The notes under the pieces: model-generated
The model's database searches: none
What the model saw: the letters and a program-made list of their open reading frames with translations, nothing else
What the model was told of the DNA's origin: nothing
Made by a program: the position numbers and the translations under genes
Shown: one piece after another, positions 51,001-63,300 of the stretch
Layout: each line of letters starts with the position of its first letter
Position numbering within the stretch: position 1 is the first letter of the stretch
Source of the DNA: Acanthaster planci
Taxonomy: Eukaryota > Echinodermata > Asteroidea > Valvatida > Acanthasteridae
Assembly: GCF_001949145.1 (NCBI RefSeq)
Contig: NW_019091394.1
Coordinates: 295,758 to 359,757, forward strand
DNA length: 64,000 nucleotides
Direction of reading: 5' to 3'

Positions 51001-54000
51001 GCGTTACTGGACAAGCGTCCACAGACAGGCTGTTAATTATATAGACACTGCCTCAGAATCAGACCAGGTGTGTTTGCACTTTGAAAAAGAATGTCAACCT
51101 TCCGTGCTCCCCCTTCCCATCTCCCCATAAGAAAAGGTGTAAAAGTCCACTGTCCCGCGCATTTCTCTGTCACGATTTTCGCAATCAGTTCATCGTATCC
51201 TGAGCCTTCACTGCTCACTTCCCCATCGTCAGTGTGAGGTAACCCAAAGGGGGGGAGCGGGTGAAACCGTTTTCTTTTGTTGCTGTGGGAACCTGCCACC
51301 TGCCACTTCCTCATGTTACCACTTTCCATACGGTTGTCAGGGACGGAAACTCAGAGCACTCTGGTAGGTTTGACATCCAGGCTGATTAAACAGCGTCTGG
51401 CTGTTGCGTCACTCAGCACTGGAATCCTCCTTATCTGTTAGATTTTCTTTCTCTCTTGATGTAATCACTAATTTAATTCATTCAAATGATCTGTCAAAAG
51501 TAATTTTTTTCTGTGATAAATAAAGGTACTCATAAATACTGGGGGTTTTTTTTTACTAAATAAACTCCCAGTTGAAACTGTCACTCTGGCTTACCAAGCA
51601 TTGTTGCTTGGAACCGAGCTGGAATCTGCTAATTTCCGCCATGGAGCTGGAACCCAAAATTTGGAGGATATTGAAGGATCTGGGAGAACGACGGCGCCTT
51701 TCTATATGCACATCAACACTTGCGCCAAGCATTGTGTATTGATGGCCGAATGCAACGCACACGTGTAGTATGGTAATAGTGTCGATTTTTGTGTCCGCGA
51801 AAGTGAAACGCATGAACACATTGTGTACACAATGCATCCAAAAAATGTACGCGGAAAGGTGCCTTAAGGGGAAAGGTGCCATCCTTAATCCTTAAACAGA
51901 TGAATGATTGACGACTGTTATAGTTGTACTCTAACCTCCTAGAGTGTATGTAAAATCATATTGAAATCGGAGGATTTGAGACTGTTAAGGTTAACCCTGG
52001 GTAGTTTAGATAAAGGTGCTTCTTCCTGCCTCGTGGCATGAAAAATCCCATCTGTTACCACAAAAAATAATTTTTACCATCGCACTCATAGATATTTAGC
52101 AGTAAAAACTAACTTGACTTCAAGCTCTAAACTCTAAGTGGCCTATTCATGAGATTCAATCCCTGGCAATGAATTTTGATGTATTTGTTCAGAATTACAT
52201 GCAAGTACAATTGGCTGGCTGCATTGACCCTTAAGGGCCAAAGTAGGTGAAAAGAAACGTGACTGCGATGCACGTGGCTTCGACTGTTCTAAAAAAAAAA
52301 AAGGGAAAAAAAAATCAGATTCCCTCATCCACTTCCTCATATTTGAAGCATGTTATACAGACTCGTAATAAGAAAGTTGGGGTTAGTGGAGCCGTAGTAT
52401 GGAAAGTTGGATTTGGGTGCTTTTTGCTCCTTTTTATCTGTTTCTTTTATGCTTTTTGCGTCACCTCAGGTTGGATAAAGCTCTTAGTGTAATTGTCATT
52501 ATCTTGTCATGATCAGGTCCATGCGTGAATAGGGGTGACAAGAGACAATGTCCCAGTGAGGAGATTTTGATGTCATCGAATTTAAAGAGTTTGTGTTGGG
52601 CTAATTTTCCTAATAAGAATCTTATTTTTCAGATTTGGTAAAGAGGCCATCCTTTGTGGAGGCCTGGTTTCCATGCTCTTGTGCCGTCTGTGCCTTTTTA
52701 CTTTAATCTGCTGCCGTTAGGCCTATCTGAGGGAAAAACTTGACAAATAGCACAAAATATTGGGATGCAAGTCTGTAATAAATATTACTTAAATTCCTCC
52801 ATGCACAGTCATCAGCTAACATGGTTTGCCCAACGAAAAAAGAGCTTAAGAGAAAAAAATCTTACAATTTAGCTTTCATAGCTATACTTCCCTGCCTCCT
52901 CCTTCCGTCTTATTTACCCTTGGCTTCATTCGCATGTTTTTCTGAGAGACCGCTTCAAATTTTGCTCAAGTGCAAACGCTGTAAAGAATAAGATTCCACG
53001 TGACAGCCAACTCACGTGTGCTGTAGAATCTGGCTGCTCACTGATGTACATGTAGATATGTGCGTGGCTTAATTGCCTCCTCTGGAAGTTGCAGTTCTTC
53101 CTGATGTTGTGTTATTATGTTGCCCATAATGAATAAATCAATAAATAAGAATAAATAAAGTTTTCAGTGGTTTATCTGCTTCCAGGCAATGCATTTGTAA
53201 TTCTCAGACAGGTTGTTGACCATTTTAGGAATATACATGTACATGTATATGGTTAAAATAATGTTTTTCTATTCTTGTGTTTTAACTGCTATTTATAAAA
53301 ATGGTATCCTGGGACTTTTTTTAAAGAGTTTTCAAATTGAAGTTTGTGTATCTGTATGAGACGAAGTTGGTGTTGTGTCTAGTAGAATGATTACATTAGC
53401 CATCTCGTGTAAACTCAACAGTTAGGAAAATCAAATCAGGTCAGTGGAAGTGAAGCAAGAGCTCTGGAAGATCCCTAGAAGTGTGGTTTAGGAGTCTTTC
53501 CTAAGGACCTCCCCAAGCCCCACTCATCCCCTTTATTACTTCCTGCTTAAACCCACTGAGATGAAATTCCAGCTACCTCTGCCCTACCCCCGCTGTTTAC
53601 TTTTCCCCGTCTCCAGCCGCATCAGCTTCCTAAATGAAACGTGCCTTGCTGTGCACGTGGCTTAGGCTCGATCGCAAGATATCATACATATCTAGTCTTT
53701 GAATATATATTGGGTTTTTTTCTCTCTCTCATTGAATTATTAAAATGTTTGTTCATTTTAATTTCCAAAGTGAGTATGTAATGCATTTCACATGAGCTCC
53801 CTAAGGCATAAAAGATGATAGTGATTTGAGTGGCTAATCTGTAAATGATGCGTCTGAAACCAAGAATTAATTCAGTTTGATAAGAACTTGACTATCTGAG
53901 ATTGTTTAACTAACTATTGTTTGTTGCTCTTAATTGTCAAACGTAATTTTTCTGGAATGTCATGTCCTGGAAAATTCACACCATCTTGGATTACCATCTT

Positions 54001-54238
54001 TAGTTCTTTCTAAACAGACCTAAAAACTGGCTTTTGAGGTTCTACATGTATCAACTAAGTGCACATAAATCAATTTCATATTTCTCACATTTTGGAGGAG
54101 AGTTCTTTTCTAGGTCCACCAAGTCCCACATGCTGGCAAGTATGTCTAAACCAGCAAATCAGTTCTCTGTCTTATTTAAAAAAAAATTTTCCATCTCTGT
54201 TCCTGCAGGTGAATCTCCTTCTTTCAACCGCATCCTGA
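27019..54238 (+). CDS. COG3: Conserved oligomeric Golgi complex subunit 3
   Basis: COG3 (Sec34) belongs to lobe A of the COG tether, which captures vesicles recycling within the Golgi. Twenty-two exons: 27019-27177, 27689-27829, 28015-28076, 28280-28445, 28652-28726, 29076-29168, 30789-30917, 31150-31271, 31502-31628, 31843-31934, 32149-32288, 32615-32775, 33035-33230, 33410-33534, 33708-33797, 33915-34035, 34191-34273, 34551-34685, 34896-34974, 35220-35347, 35793-35891, 54209-54238. They join in frame to 850 aa (human 828). Strong family blocks include [101 protein letters not shown] and [15 protein letters not shown]. Exon 33035-33230 is a variable Ser/Gly/Pro linker. The last intron is 18.3 kb and contains a GPCR gene. 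An in-frame ATG at 27004 also precedes the chosen start. A poly(A) signal is at 54833-54838. Confidence 0.95.
30259..30451. repeat. Inverted repeat in COG3 intron
   Basis: Arms of about 40 bp (30259-30299 and 30412-30451) are inverted copies with few mismatches, centred on the shared word catgcctatgg and its complement. They are separated by 112 bp. This looks like a small foldback element in the intron between 29168 and 30789. Confidence 0.7.
35892..42538 (+). other. COG3 last intron, part upstream of the nested GPCR
   Basis: Intronic DNA after the donor at 35892. I recognise no coding exon. The longest open frame (38791-39267, 158 aa, plus) has no family resemblance, and its C-terminal part is homopolymer-driven. 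A tRNA-like fragment lies at 39320-39347. Confidence 0.6.
39320..39347 (-). repeat. tRNA-like A-box/B-box fragment
   Basis: On the minus strand TAGCTCACTTGGTAG (A-box-like) is followed after only two bases by GGTTCAAATTCC (B-box-like). The anticodon arm is absent, so this is not a working tRNA. It may be a deleted tRNA pseudogene or the head of a tRNA-derived SINE. Confidence 0.35.
42539..42545 (+). promoter_or_regulatory. Candidate TATA box for the nested GPCR
   Basis: TATAAAG about 400 bp upstream of the GPCR start codon at 42941. If used, the start site would be near 42570 and the 5' UTR about 370 bp. This would give the nested gene its own promoter inside COG3. Supported only by motif and position. 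Confidence 0.35.
42941..44023 (+). CDS. Rhodopsin-class GPCR, GPR119-like, nested in COG3
   Basis: Intronless, 360 aa, inside the last COG3 intron on the same strand. Seven hydrophobic segments with class A hallmarks: GN in TM1 (Asn51), LTVADL in TM2 (Asp79), Cys103 at the TM3 start, DRY at 127-129, Trp155 in TM4, TWTP at 258-261 (a variant of CWxP), NPFVY at 297-301. CC at 317-318 is a likely palmitoylation site. Two N-glycosylation sequons (NNS, NSS) lie in the N-terminal tail, which supports the start at 42941 over the upstream in-frame ATG at 42785. TM6-TM7 ([30 protein letters not shown]) and WCLVRIAF in TM3 resemble vertebrate GPR119, a Gs-coupled receptor for oleoylethanolamide-type lipids. 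Ligand and coupling here are unknown. Invertebrate deuterostomes carry many such receptors, so one-to-one orthology is not claimed. Poly(A) candidates are at 44270-44275 and 45310-45315. Confidence 0.9.
   Translation: MSAPNNSLTSTVLLPTNQFLVDAPCATQNSSSDIGIFVVFLILGILIVIGNVVVLVVILKNEVLLQTGYSYIISLTVADLLVGINCVIEAVMLRVAVPEPKWCLVRIAFLILASLASILSVFGIAYDRYIAITNPMVYTQRVGQFQSRVIVTIIWIVALLIGLAPLMGWSDVSVYAGCCQILRTFIGSYMLFLTFACYIPPLLVQLYFYSCILQISRNQARRIADLQRNTCVVRNVRTSRTHKALKTLTVVIGCFVLTWTPFFVALAIHAICAESCNLHTIIQDCLVPLGFTNSFLNPFVYAFWSRDFRESMLVINCCTERNRERLVRVWTIRRTTRVTVVSQRVSSHSEMNTNRHIVYL
44024..49263 (+). other. GPCR 3' UTR and continuing COG3 intron
   Basis: The first 0.25-1.3 kb is probably GPCR 3' UTR, ending at one of the AATAAA signals near 44270 or 45310. 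The rest is AT-rich COG3 intron with no coding exon that I recognise. Confidence 0.55.
49264..49742. mobile_element. hAT-like MITE, copy 2
   Basis: A 479-bp relative of the element at 15693-16128, in the same orientation, with matching ends (tAGGGCTGAGTCAA ... TTTGGCACAGCCCca). Imperfect 8-bp flanks gtgacaaa (49256-49263) and gcgacaac (49743-49750) match at 6 of 8 positions. It lies in the COG3 last intron and has no coding capacity. Confidence 0.8.
49743..54208 (+). other. COG3 last intron, distal part
   Basis: No coding exon recognised before the acceptor (polypyrimidine tract then CAG) at 54208. AT-rich with homopolymer runs. Confidence 0.55.
54209..54238 (+). CDS. COG3: COG3 terminal exon (30 bp)
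   Basis: After a good acceptor (ttcctgcag), the phase-0 frame reads VNLLLSTAS then TGA. This matches the C-terminus expected after GCPTMEQ at the end of exon 35793-35891: vertebrate COG3 ends with a similar leucine-rich stretch after PSMEQ. Without this exon the protein would read through its donor into an unrelated short tail (VGNLFRFSY). Ordinary ORF tracks miss the exon because of its length. Confidence 0.88.
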   Translation: MNLLLSTAS

Positions 54239-57200
54239 AAGCACCTTTTCTTCCTGATGCCACCACCCCTCCGGCTGACAGTCTCAGAACCTCCTCTGCC
54301 AAGTCTAGCCTCATTGAGGCTCCCCTCCCCTCTGTCCACCTGGACCTCCGCTGGAGCCATGCCAATTAATTCACTGAAATACTGGCATCCTTGTGAGGAC
54401 TGAAGGCACCCGAGTACCCATTTGCATCAAACAAGGCTGTTGATTTGTATAAGATCAAGAGTCTGCCGGAACGCAAGGCAGGTTTTGTGTTGCCTGATTT
54501 TGCCTGGAAGTTTTCTAGGAGGTTACTCATTTAATGCATTCTGAAAATGTCCAAGGTTGGCCTTCCTGTTTGTCCATGACCAGTACGTTTTTTTACACTT
54601 CTGAAATTGTGGCACAATCCTCACAACTACATCTTGGGCACTTTGTACTTTGTTTTCTGCATGCCCCACACCTGCCGAAATGTTGTTGAAGAAGACGCCT
54701 TGTCCTGTCTCAGTTTGTAGTCATTGAATCCTGCCCCTGGAACTTTGTTTTGCCCTCCTCGCTTGTTCTCAACAAGCGCTGAGAAGACACTGGTTATATT
54801 ATCACCTCACCGAAGGACAAACCTTTGTGGATAATAAAATGTGACATTGGCCTGATCAAAAGGACTTTCAATCTGCTGATCAGTCTGAGATCATGAGATT
54901 AGCTCTTTGTTCACATGATATCTAGGCCAGATAATTAGTTGTCAAAGCTTTTTGCAGTCATGTTACTAGTCATTAATTATTCATACGAGTAGATTTTCAG
55001 TTTTTGAGCTGAAATCAGAAGTAAACAGTGCAGAAAAATCCAATGAAAATTTGATTTTTCTTCAATTTTTAGGAGCCTTTTTGTCACCCTTTCCCTTTTT
55101 TTGCTGCCACAGTGATGTAACCAAATGCATTTTAGAAATTCAACTGAGATGTCGTCAGGATGAATTACTTTAAAACAAAACCAGACAACCCAAGTAAAAT
55201 TTTGACTTGAAAAACAATTGTTTTGTAACTTGTGGGCTGGTCATCCTAAGACATTATTCGCCTTCGGATGAGAGGGTTATACATGTAGTGCAGTGCTTAC
55301 CTGTTTTAAAAATCAGATCTTAAGATTGGTTCTCCATACTTGTTGGCCATCACTTAGGCCTCCAAGGTAGATACTGTTGATATGACTATTGCAATGCTGC
55401 CACAAAGCTTTGGATCAAAGCCAGTCCCAGGCACTTGTTTGGGGGGGGGGAATTGATGTTTGACAAGTGCATGTTATCATAATTATCACTCAAATATGAC
55501 CGAAGACTTACCAGAGGAAGTGAAGATGCTTGGCTGTACTGCTGTATGGAGGGCTTTACGGTGGATGCAGTTGACTGTCAACACCCAAATAGTGGCCCAT
55601 GGAATGGGTGTTCAACAGCTCAGCTGAGTTCTAACACTCTCAAGCTCATTTTCTTTGAGCTTGCAGATTTTTGTTTTATAAAAGCCGAGGCATTTAGTGC
55701 CTCACCCAGAGGAAAAAAACGTTGTCAAAAACAGCTTGATAGTCATTCTTAAAACAGTTTACTGACCTTAAATTAAATGACAGACATGTACATGTAATCG
55801 TGGTGCTTCCTATGATATGTTTTGCCGAAGCATTTTGACTTGAAACAATTATTCCTCCCCCCCTCCCCTCGCTAAAAACAAGTTCCCCTAATGCGGGGCT
55901 CACCCCTCTCTGTTTACACTGTATTAGCCCCGTCATTTACGGTTTCCTCGGCAACGGGAGGCAATCAGTTGCCAGACGTGCTCCAGCCAAGAAATATGTC
56001 GATTTTTTTTCTCCATTCTGGTCTGCCGTTGTGAGTGCTCGCGTGGGTAATTACTGTTTGGGCAATATTAAGTGGTTGGTGGATGACCAACTCTTGCTGA
56101 CCGACACGATCTCAAAGATACAGCACAGACCTTAATTCATCCTACAGTCATCCTTTCACATTGGTCCCCCCCCCTGCCGCCTTTGTATTTTTCTTCTTGT
56201 GTCGAACAAAATCCTGCTTTTGCATGAATATTGCGTCCATGTTCATGTACAGCCATGCTTTCGTGGTCTGTTCGTTTTTGTGTTGGAAACAATTAATAGA
56301 ATACTTAGAACTTTTCCGACGGTATATTTCTGTCATTATCATTAAGATGAAAAGAATGTTGAACATTTAGGAGAACGTACACTTGAGAAGTCTTTCATGT
56401 TTAAATGTCCGTCATAGTTTATTATAGTATGTTTTGGGTTTTGTTTTGTTTAACTTTTTTATCTTCTTCCCTTTCTTTCAACAATGCAACAATAATTAAA
56501 TCGATCTCTTAATTGAAAATTTGCAAAATAGTTACTTAAAACATTTTTTGTAGATTTGTTTGGTTGATTTTGATTTCAAATTAATCATTAACACTTCATT
56601 CCTTGACAATTCATCATTAAGGACTGTTGTTTATCTGGAAGGTTGTAAATCTAGAGAACAGGTCTGCATCGCTTCAGTTTGTTTCTGTCGGTTGCCAGCG
56701 AGTGTGTGCGTGGGTTGAGCCGGCAGTGAAGGACCCTCATTGCGGATGGTTAGACTCATTAGGGCAATTAACGAACACATGGCGTGTTTCCCCGCCACTC
56801 CGATGGTCATGTGGCGGCATTCACAGTATGCCGCTTATATTGCTTCTCTAGTGAGGAGAGTTTCCCACATCAAAATATTCTATTTTTGAATCCATTCCTG
56901 TTGATTTATAAAGTACTCTTGGTTGTGATTAGGGCATTATAACTGATGCACGGTTTATTATTTTTGATATGTACATTTTTGCATTGACTATGTGCAGTGG
57001 GACTCGACCCTTTTGAGAAAGGGTTGTATTTAATTTGAGTGTTATTTGGATTCTAATGTTTTCAGACTAGGATGGAGAGCTGTTTCGATATCACCGAAGC
57101 ACAAAATGAAGCTTGTCATCTGAGCATGGATGCCCCAGGGCAATGCAAAGAGCTGGAAAAAAACCAAAAAAACAAACCACAACCGGAGTATCTAAGCTGA

Positions 57201-60200
57201 ACCAATCCTAGGATTTAATGTAAGCCTCTTGTTTATTTTCCAATCACCTGTAGGAAAGTCTGGGAAGAACAGTTCAGTCTGCCCAATGGCTAAAATGTAA
57301 AATTGAATGCCACAAATTGCAATGTTATGTTAGCTTACATTATCTCGTATTACGCGTTTTAAAGCGACATGTAGTGAGGTCGGTTTTGTGTGTTTTCTCT
57401 TCAGCACAAATGTTACAGTCCTCTAGAGAACGTCTGAAATTCTGATGTTTCAGTGCAAATGAATCTTTTCAGAGTGTGGGGATGAAAAAACCTTTCACAG
57501 TCGGAGACTGATGTTGATTTTAAACAATTTTTTTTCTATCAAAGAAGGTGTGCCCTTAATGGGAGGATTCTGGAATCCCTGCTTTCAGAGGAAGCTTTTG
57601 TTAAAAGCACTCGCACCATTAATCAAATCATGGTTCAGATAGTATGTTCAAATTGGAGGTAACTGAAACATTCAGCCTCGGCCGTTAAAAGACTGGAAGT
57701 TGTCAGGCAAAAGACTAGCTGTAACGAAAAAGCTTCAGCAGCAATTTGGGTGGAACCATTAGAGAGAAAAAAAAGTCTGATTCGCCCGGAAGATGCTTGC
57801 ACCGAACAACCCTGAACAGTTCCAGCACATTAGCTGCCTTCGCTCTCTATCAGTAAGAACTCGTTAATTTCTTAACAAAGTTCAGTGGTTTCTACTGAAT
57901 TGTTCCTTGTGCAGATTAGACAAAGTTTATCCTGACACACAAGAACCCATTTTCGTCATCAAAAATTTTATCCTTTTTTGAGTTTAATCTCTATTTTAAT
58001 TTGATTACATCTAACTTTGTGACCACTTTGGGGTTCAGGGTAACAGGCTAAAAGTTCCCCACATGATGCTTTTGCAGGTAGCCCTTTACGCAACCAATAA
58101 AAAATGCTTGAAGGGAAAACAAACTCAAAAGGAATGAGACACTCAGATTTATTGTAAAAAAATCACAGTTTAAAATAAACAAAATTCAACATAGTACATT
58201 TGATTTTAGCTATTTACAATTGTTATATGCACAATTTACAACGGCCTTAAAGCTACATACGTTTACAAAATTACAAAAAGAATTGATTCATGAATGACTC
58301 AAGTTGTCAAGCAGCCGACACCCAGAATCAGTTGATTGGCGTACCCAGTGATTTCTTAATCTACAGCAAGATTCATTTACATTTCACCCTGTCAATCTAC
58401 TATTATCTGCCCCCAATGTTATCAACAATGTTACACTGAACAAAATCTATGTAATGATAACAGTGCTCCCAAACAGGTATAGCCCATATGCGAGGGATGT
58501 CATACATTTCGTACATATAATTGTGAGTATGCTGGTGTGTAGCAACAGCGCCATCATGCGGTGGCAGGGGCATTCCTCAAGTTTGCCGTCGCCTCCGCTG
58601 TTGGCCTGTCTACTGCTGAAATTTAAATAGCAATAACACCAGCAGAGATCGAGCCCAGGGTGTTCTGGTGTGCCTGTTCATGCACACCCCCCACCATATA
58701 GCGCCCCTCCCACACACATAAACCACAAGGAAACTGACTAGGTGCTTCCACAGTACATGTACATTCATGTACTGTGTACACAAAAAGCAGCAAAATTCTG
58801 ACCGATAGGTAGAGACAACTCTGCTCTTATTCCCTGTGGTCGTACAGGTAAACCATCCTTATTCCAATAAGCTTATTATACTGATAGAGTAAAGATCAAT
58901 TTCTATTGTGCCAAATCTTTACATCCCAAATGATCTAGAGCTTGCTGAGGCAGGTTCACCCGGTGGAACTAAAAAAAAGCCCCGTCAATCCACTTCTCAG
59001 GAATGTCCAAACGCCTTTATACTTCCAATTACTTGCAGGAAATACAAGATTTTGTGGACTAGTTATAGACCAGTGACTAAAGGTCACAATGCCAACATCT
59101 TACATCAGCTGTTGTTTTTTGTTTTGATCTTTGATATTTCCATCCCCCATCAAACTGGACAAAGGATTAGCATTTTACATTCTCAAGTAACTCATATCCT
59201 CCAGTAAATGTCGTACATCCGTTGTGTCTGTTGTTACCTGAAGTTTGAGCTCTGTGACTTTTTAAATTTCAAGTTTTTTACAGTGAACTTGAATTGACTG
59301 GACCATAAAAGATTGTCTATATTTCTACAGGGACAGTGAATGGGGATGCATTTGAAAGTTAAAAGCCTCTTACCTAAGATTATCCCTTGAAAGCATATTA
59401 GTTCATTTGATAAAAGAACCTAAAGTATTTAATTTCTTGTAAAAAGGGCATTTGGACAAACACTCAAGGTGAAAAGGAAAAAAAATTAATGAAAATTAAA
59501 TAAAAACCACTCTAAGCGACCAATCAAATTGTCATTTCCTTAACACTTTTTGACAAAGCCCTCTTCACCCCTCCCAACACAAACCATCAAATCAAATATT
59601 ATTTACTGCATTAGATACATTCATGCTTTCATTTTCCCCCCTTTATCTCTTTTTAAACGTTCACGAGAAACCTTCAAAATCAGCAGCTGAGCTTAATTCT
59701 GTCTTCAGTCATTTATGTCACTGATCAAGGTGATAAGAATTTCTCCTCAACATTTCATCTTCACTGAAACAGCCGCAATTTCTCCAACAACGATCCTCTC
59801 TGAGAAAGTTGTAACAATCATCTATTTTTAGTTCACCCCCCCCCGCAAAACCTCTGGTCTAATTCGCTCGTGTTCTGCCGAGGTAATTAAGCTGAACAAC
59901 CCTAAGTGGTGCAAGCTCTTTGTTAGCTGCAAGTTTCCATTAAAGTAAATACACTGTAATGGACCGTGATGCTACTTGCAACATCAATCTATTGCTCAGG
60001 TAAAAAGTGGACAAAATGCTTCTTCGCATACTGAATTTGTGTATTAGGCTAACAGATTTTATTTCACTCAAGTATAAACATGATTCAGAATAGAAGTCTG
60101 GAGTAACTGCCACAGTGTGATATATTCAGCTGTAATGGAAGCCTTTTTTCCCCTGCCAAATCATTTTACACAATTTGCTTGATTTAGGAAACTATGAAAG

Positions 60201-60347
60201 GAGCAATGTAAATAATTTATCATTGTTGATGCACAAAGTAAAACGACAAAATTTCCGTGTTCGGCCATAATAGATTCCTACGTTTCAATCATAGATTCCC
60301 AAGTTTCAATATGAGGGTATTTGGAATGCCATTAATGTGATCGAGTG
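54239..60347. other. Convergent COG3 / ERICH6-like 3' ends
   Basis: The first 0.6 kb is COG3 3' UTR, with AATAAA at 54833-54838. The last 0.3 kb is probably the 3' UTR of the minus-strand ERICH6-like gene (minus AATAAA at about 60058-60063). About 5 kb in between has no coding exon that I recognise. Confidence 0.5.
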
Positions 60348-63300
60348 TTAGTTGACCGTTACCACGGGTGCGTCTTTGCCTCCGTTGGAGGGGGTGTACT
60401 TCATGCCCCGTCGGGTCTTGAGCCGCTCGTTGCGTACGATGTCGTGTTGGAGTCGTAGGGACGGCCTCAGATTCTCCAGCTTGGGGGACTTGGAGAACTT
60501 CTGGACGTTGTGTATCTTGTCCAAGATCAGCCTAGAAAATAGTCAACAGGGGAAAAGGGGAGTTCATTCATGTTTCTTTTGTTTTGATAGTCTGGTAGCT
60601 GGAATCCATCTTCTTATGAATGATATAAGGCTGTTCAAATGCCCTAACAGGGTCAAAAGGTCATGCAGAAATTAAACTTGCCCTAATTAACTTGAACTGT
60701 CGAAACACATTAACATCCACACAAACATTTCTAGCTTTTGTGTCAGAGGAATTATTTAATTTGATCCACACACTACGTTCAACCATTTTTTTTCTTAATA
60801 TTCACAAAGTTTCCATTGCACCCTCGGACTTCAGGCGCCGTGTTTTTTGCACTGTACTGTGCCCAAGTAACTGGCTCAGTGGGCCAGCTGCTTGGGCCAG
60901 ACCAAGTATTAAGCCCAAGATATGCCATGCAAATATGACAAATCCAACATGCTGTTAAAAACTGTTCCAATTTTCCAATTGCAACCTCCCACGAGGGCGC
61001 CATGACTCCAAATCAATATGCCATTTTCTGGCATTTTTGCTCTTGGTTGTGTTGTCCAAACTGTGTTTTTTCCTCTTTGTACTGGATAATAATCTACCTA
61101 TTTGTAGTTCCCATGAAAAAGTACTTACTCTACATATGCTTTGACCTCTGACATGTACAGTGCATGGTCATCGATAGGCTCCTCTGGAATTAACTGGGGT
61201 GCAACAAGCTGAATAAGATAACAAGGAACAAACTTTAATTCTGAATTTTTTTTCAATTTTAAGCTCTGTTCCATGGATGAAGTGCATCAGACAGTACTGA
61301 AGCCTCACAAAACGTTTGATAATTACTTTGGCTGTTTTTTTTCCTATGAGCGTGTTTGAATTCTGAAGCAAACCACACCCTCCCTCTGAAGACTGAAAAT
61401 CTAGCGGTTAAGATTACTCCTAAAAGTGTAACTAGTAGAACAAATCTGTTTCTCGCAGAGTGAAAAGCTAGTGCATTGCATGCAAGACACTACGTTTCGT
61501 TGACATGTTTTAACTCACCAACTACAGTAAGAAGTCATAAACTGCAGTGGTACAGTGCTCATTTCAAAAGGTTATTATGTACACCAAACAATCTCTTAAC
61601 AAAATAAAAGTACTTTTCAAATTAAAGGCCGTAGACAGTACTCCCGTTTTGATTTGTAGTTGACAGAATTGCCTGCAGAGATCTGCATTCAATTTTTTTG
61701 TACTGAAGAATAACGTTTATCAAACTGAACAGTAGAGCTGACATCGCTGAATGTAATACGACTGAAATTCTGACCTTCAGTTTGACTCCGACGTTGAAGC
61801 GGATGCTCTGCATGTTGCAGTTGAAAGCCAGGAAGACCTGCTCCTGGGCCATGCAGCGCAGGCTGAAGACCTTGTTGATGGCGAAGCAGATGGGCTGGAA
61901 GGGTGGGGCATGGACGTGAGTCACCTGGTCCTTCCAGCTCCACTTCTTCTTGACTGCGCCCTTGCTGTCGGTGAAGATGCCACCGTACTGGTCCAGGTTC
62001 ATCCTGGTGGATGGTCAGTGAGAGAAAGATTGGGATCGAAGGAAGTCTAACAACTGGGAGCAACATTTGAGGACAGGTGTGTTATTCCCTATGCGTTCTT
62101 CCCTCTGAACAACAGGTCCTCAGACCTCACAGGTCCTCAGACCTTGTGTGGACTTGCCAAGGTTCATGCAAGGTTATCCTGAAAAACAGTTTTAGAGGAA
62201 TTTGTGAGCCAGGATTATCCACTGCAAGATGAAAAGGAACATTCAAGGAAATCTGGATCTCTCTTTCAGGTTGAGGTATATTGGGTGTGCAAATAACATT
62301 ACTTTTGTCACCATTTGTTCTTCACATAAAAAGCTGAGACTATTCACACCCGGCCTGTCATTTCAACGTGTGAGAAGTGTAAATTCCCTGCTTGATAAAG
62401 CAGCCTTCCAATTAAGCTCTTGGCAAAATTGTGCCATTTTAGAATCCATTTCACAAAGGTCCTGGACCATTTCTAAGTGAAGATGGCAGTATGCATAGTT
62501 GGTCATTCATTCACAGCAGGAACTATTTGAAATGCCACTCAGGGTGGGGGTAGGGGGGGTGTAACACCACACACCTGATGTTGCCATTGGAGTGATAGCA
62601 AGTGGAACACCCGTTGGGTTCAAACACGGCCAGGAGGGTAGCGTTGTGTTGGACATCTTCATAAACAAGGTACGTGTACTGGCCTTTCTCGACGGACGTA
62701 ATCAGGACGGCTATGTGACCCGAAGGGTAGCTATGGAGATGAATGGTAGCTAAGAAAACATGGGGCAACCTGTTTCTTCGAACCAACGGCAATTTTCTTT
62801 TAACTGGAAGAATACATATGAAGAGATTAAGAAAGTCTATAAGCCTTCATACAGTCTTAAACTTCTCACGCAACAACAGTCCAGCAAATCTGAACTAAAT
62901 CGGTTTGCTGCCACTGTAATGACACAGTTCCTTACTGACAACCAATTGACTGCGGGAGGACTTTAACACCTGATAAATGAAGGAAGAACAATAAGACCAC
63001 ATGCTTTACCGCGCATAATGATGAGACAAGCGTTCTTGTTCGGTAGACAGTTGGTTTCAGAATTCTGCTGCTTCTAAAGGATACAACACGTTGCCGGTGC
63101 CATCAGGAAACATGAGCATGAACAGCTTGCCGTCTTCGTAGAACTTCTGAACCGTCTTAGGATCCTGAATTCCCTGCCTTGCCTGAGGGGGAAAAAAACC
63201 AAAAGGCCATGGCATGTACATGAATTATAAAAACAAAATTATTTCCTGCATCTCTGTACACAAACTCAGCTTAATGTTTCCAATGTTAAGAAACTACTTC

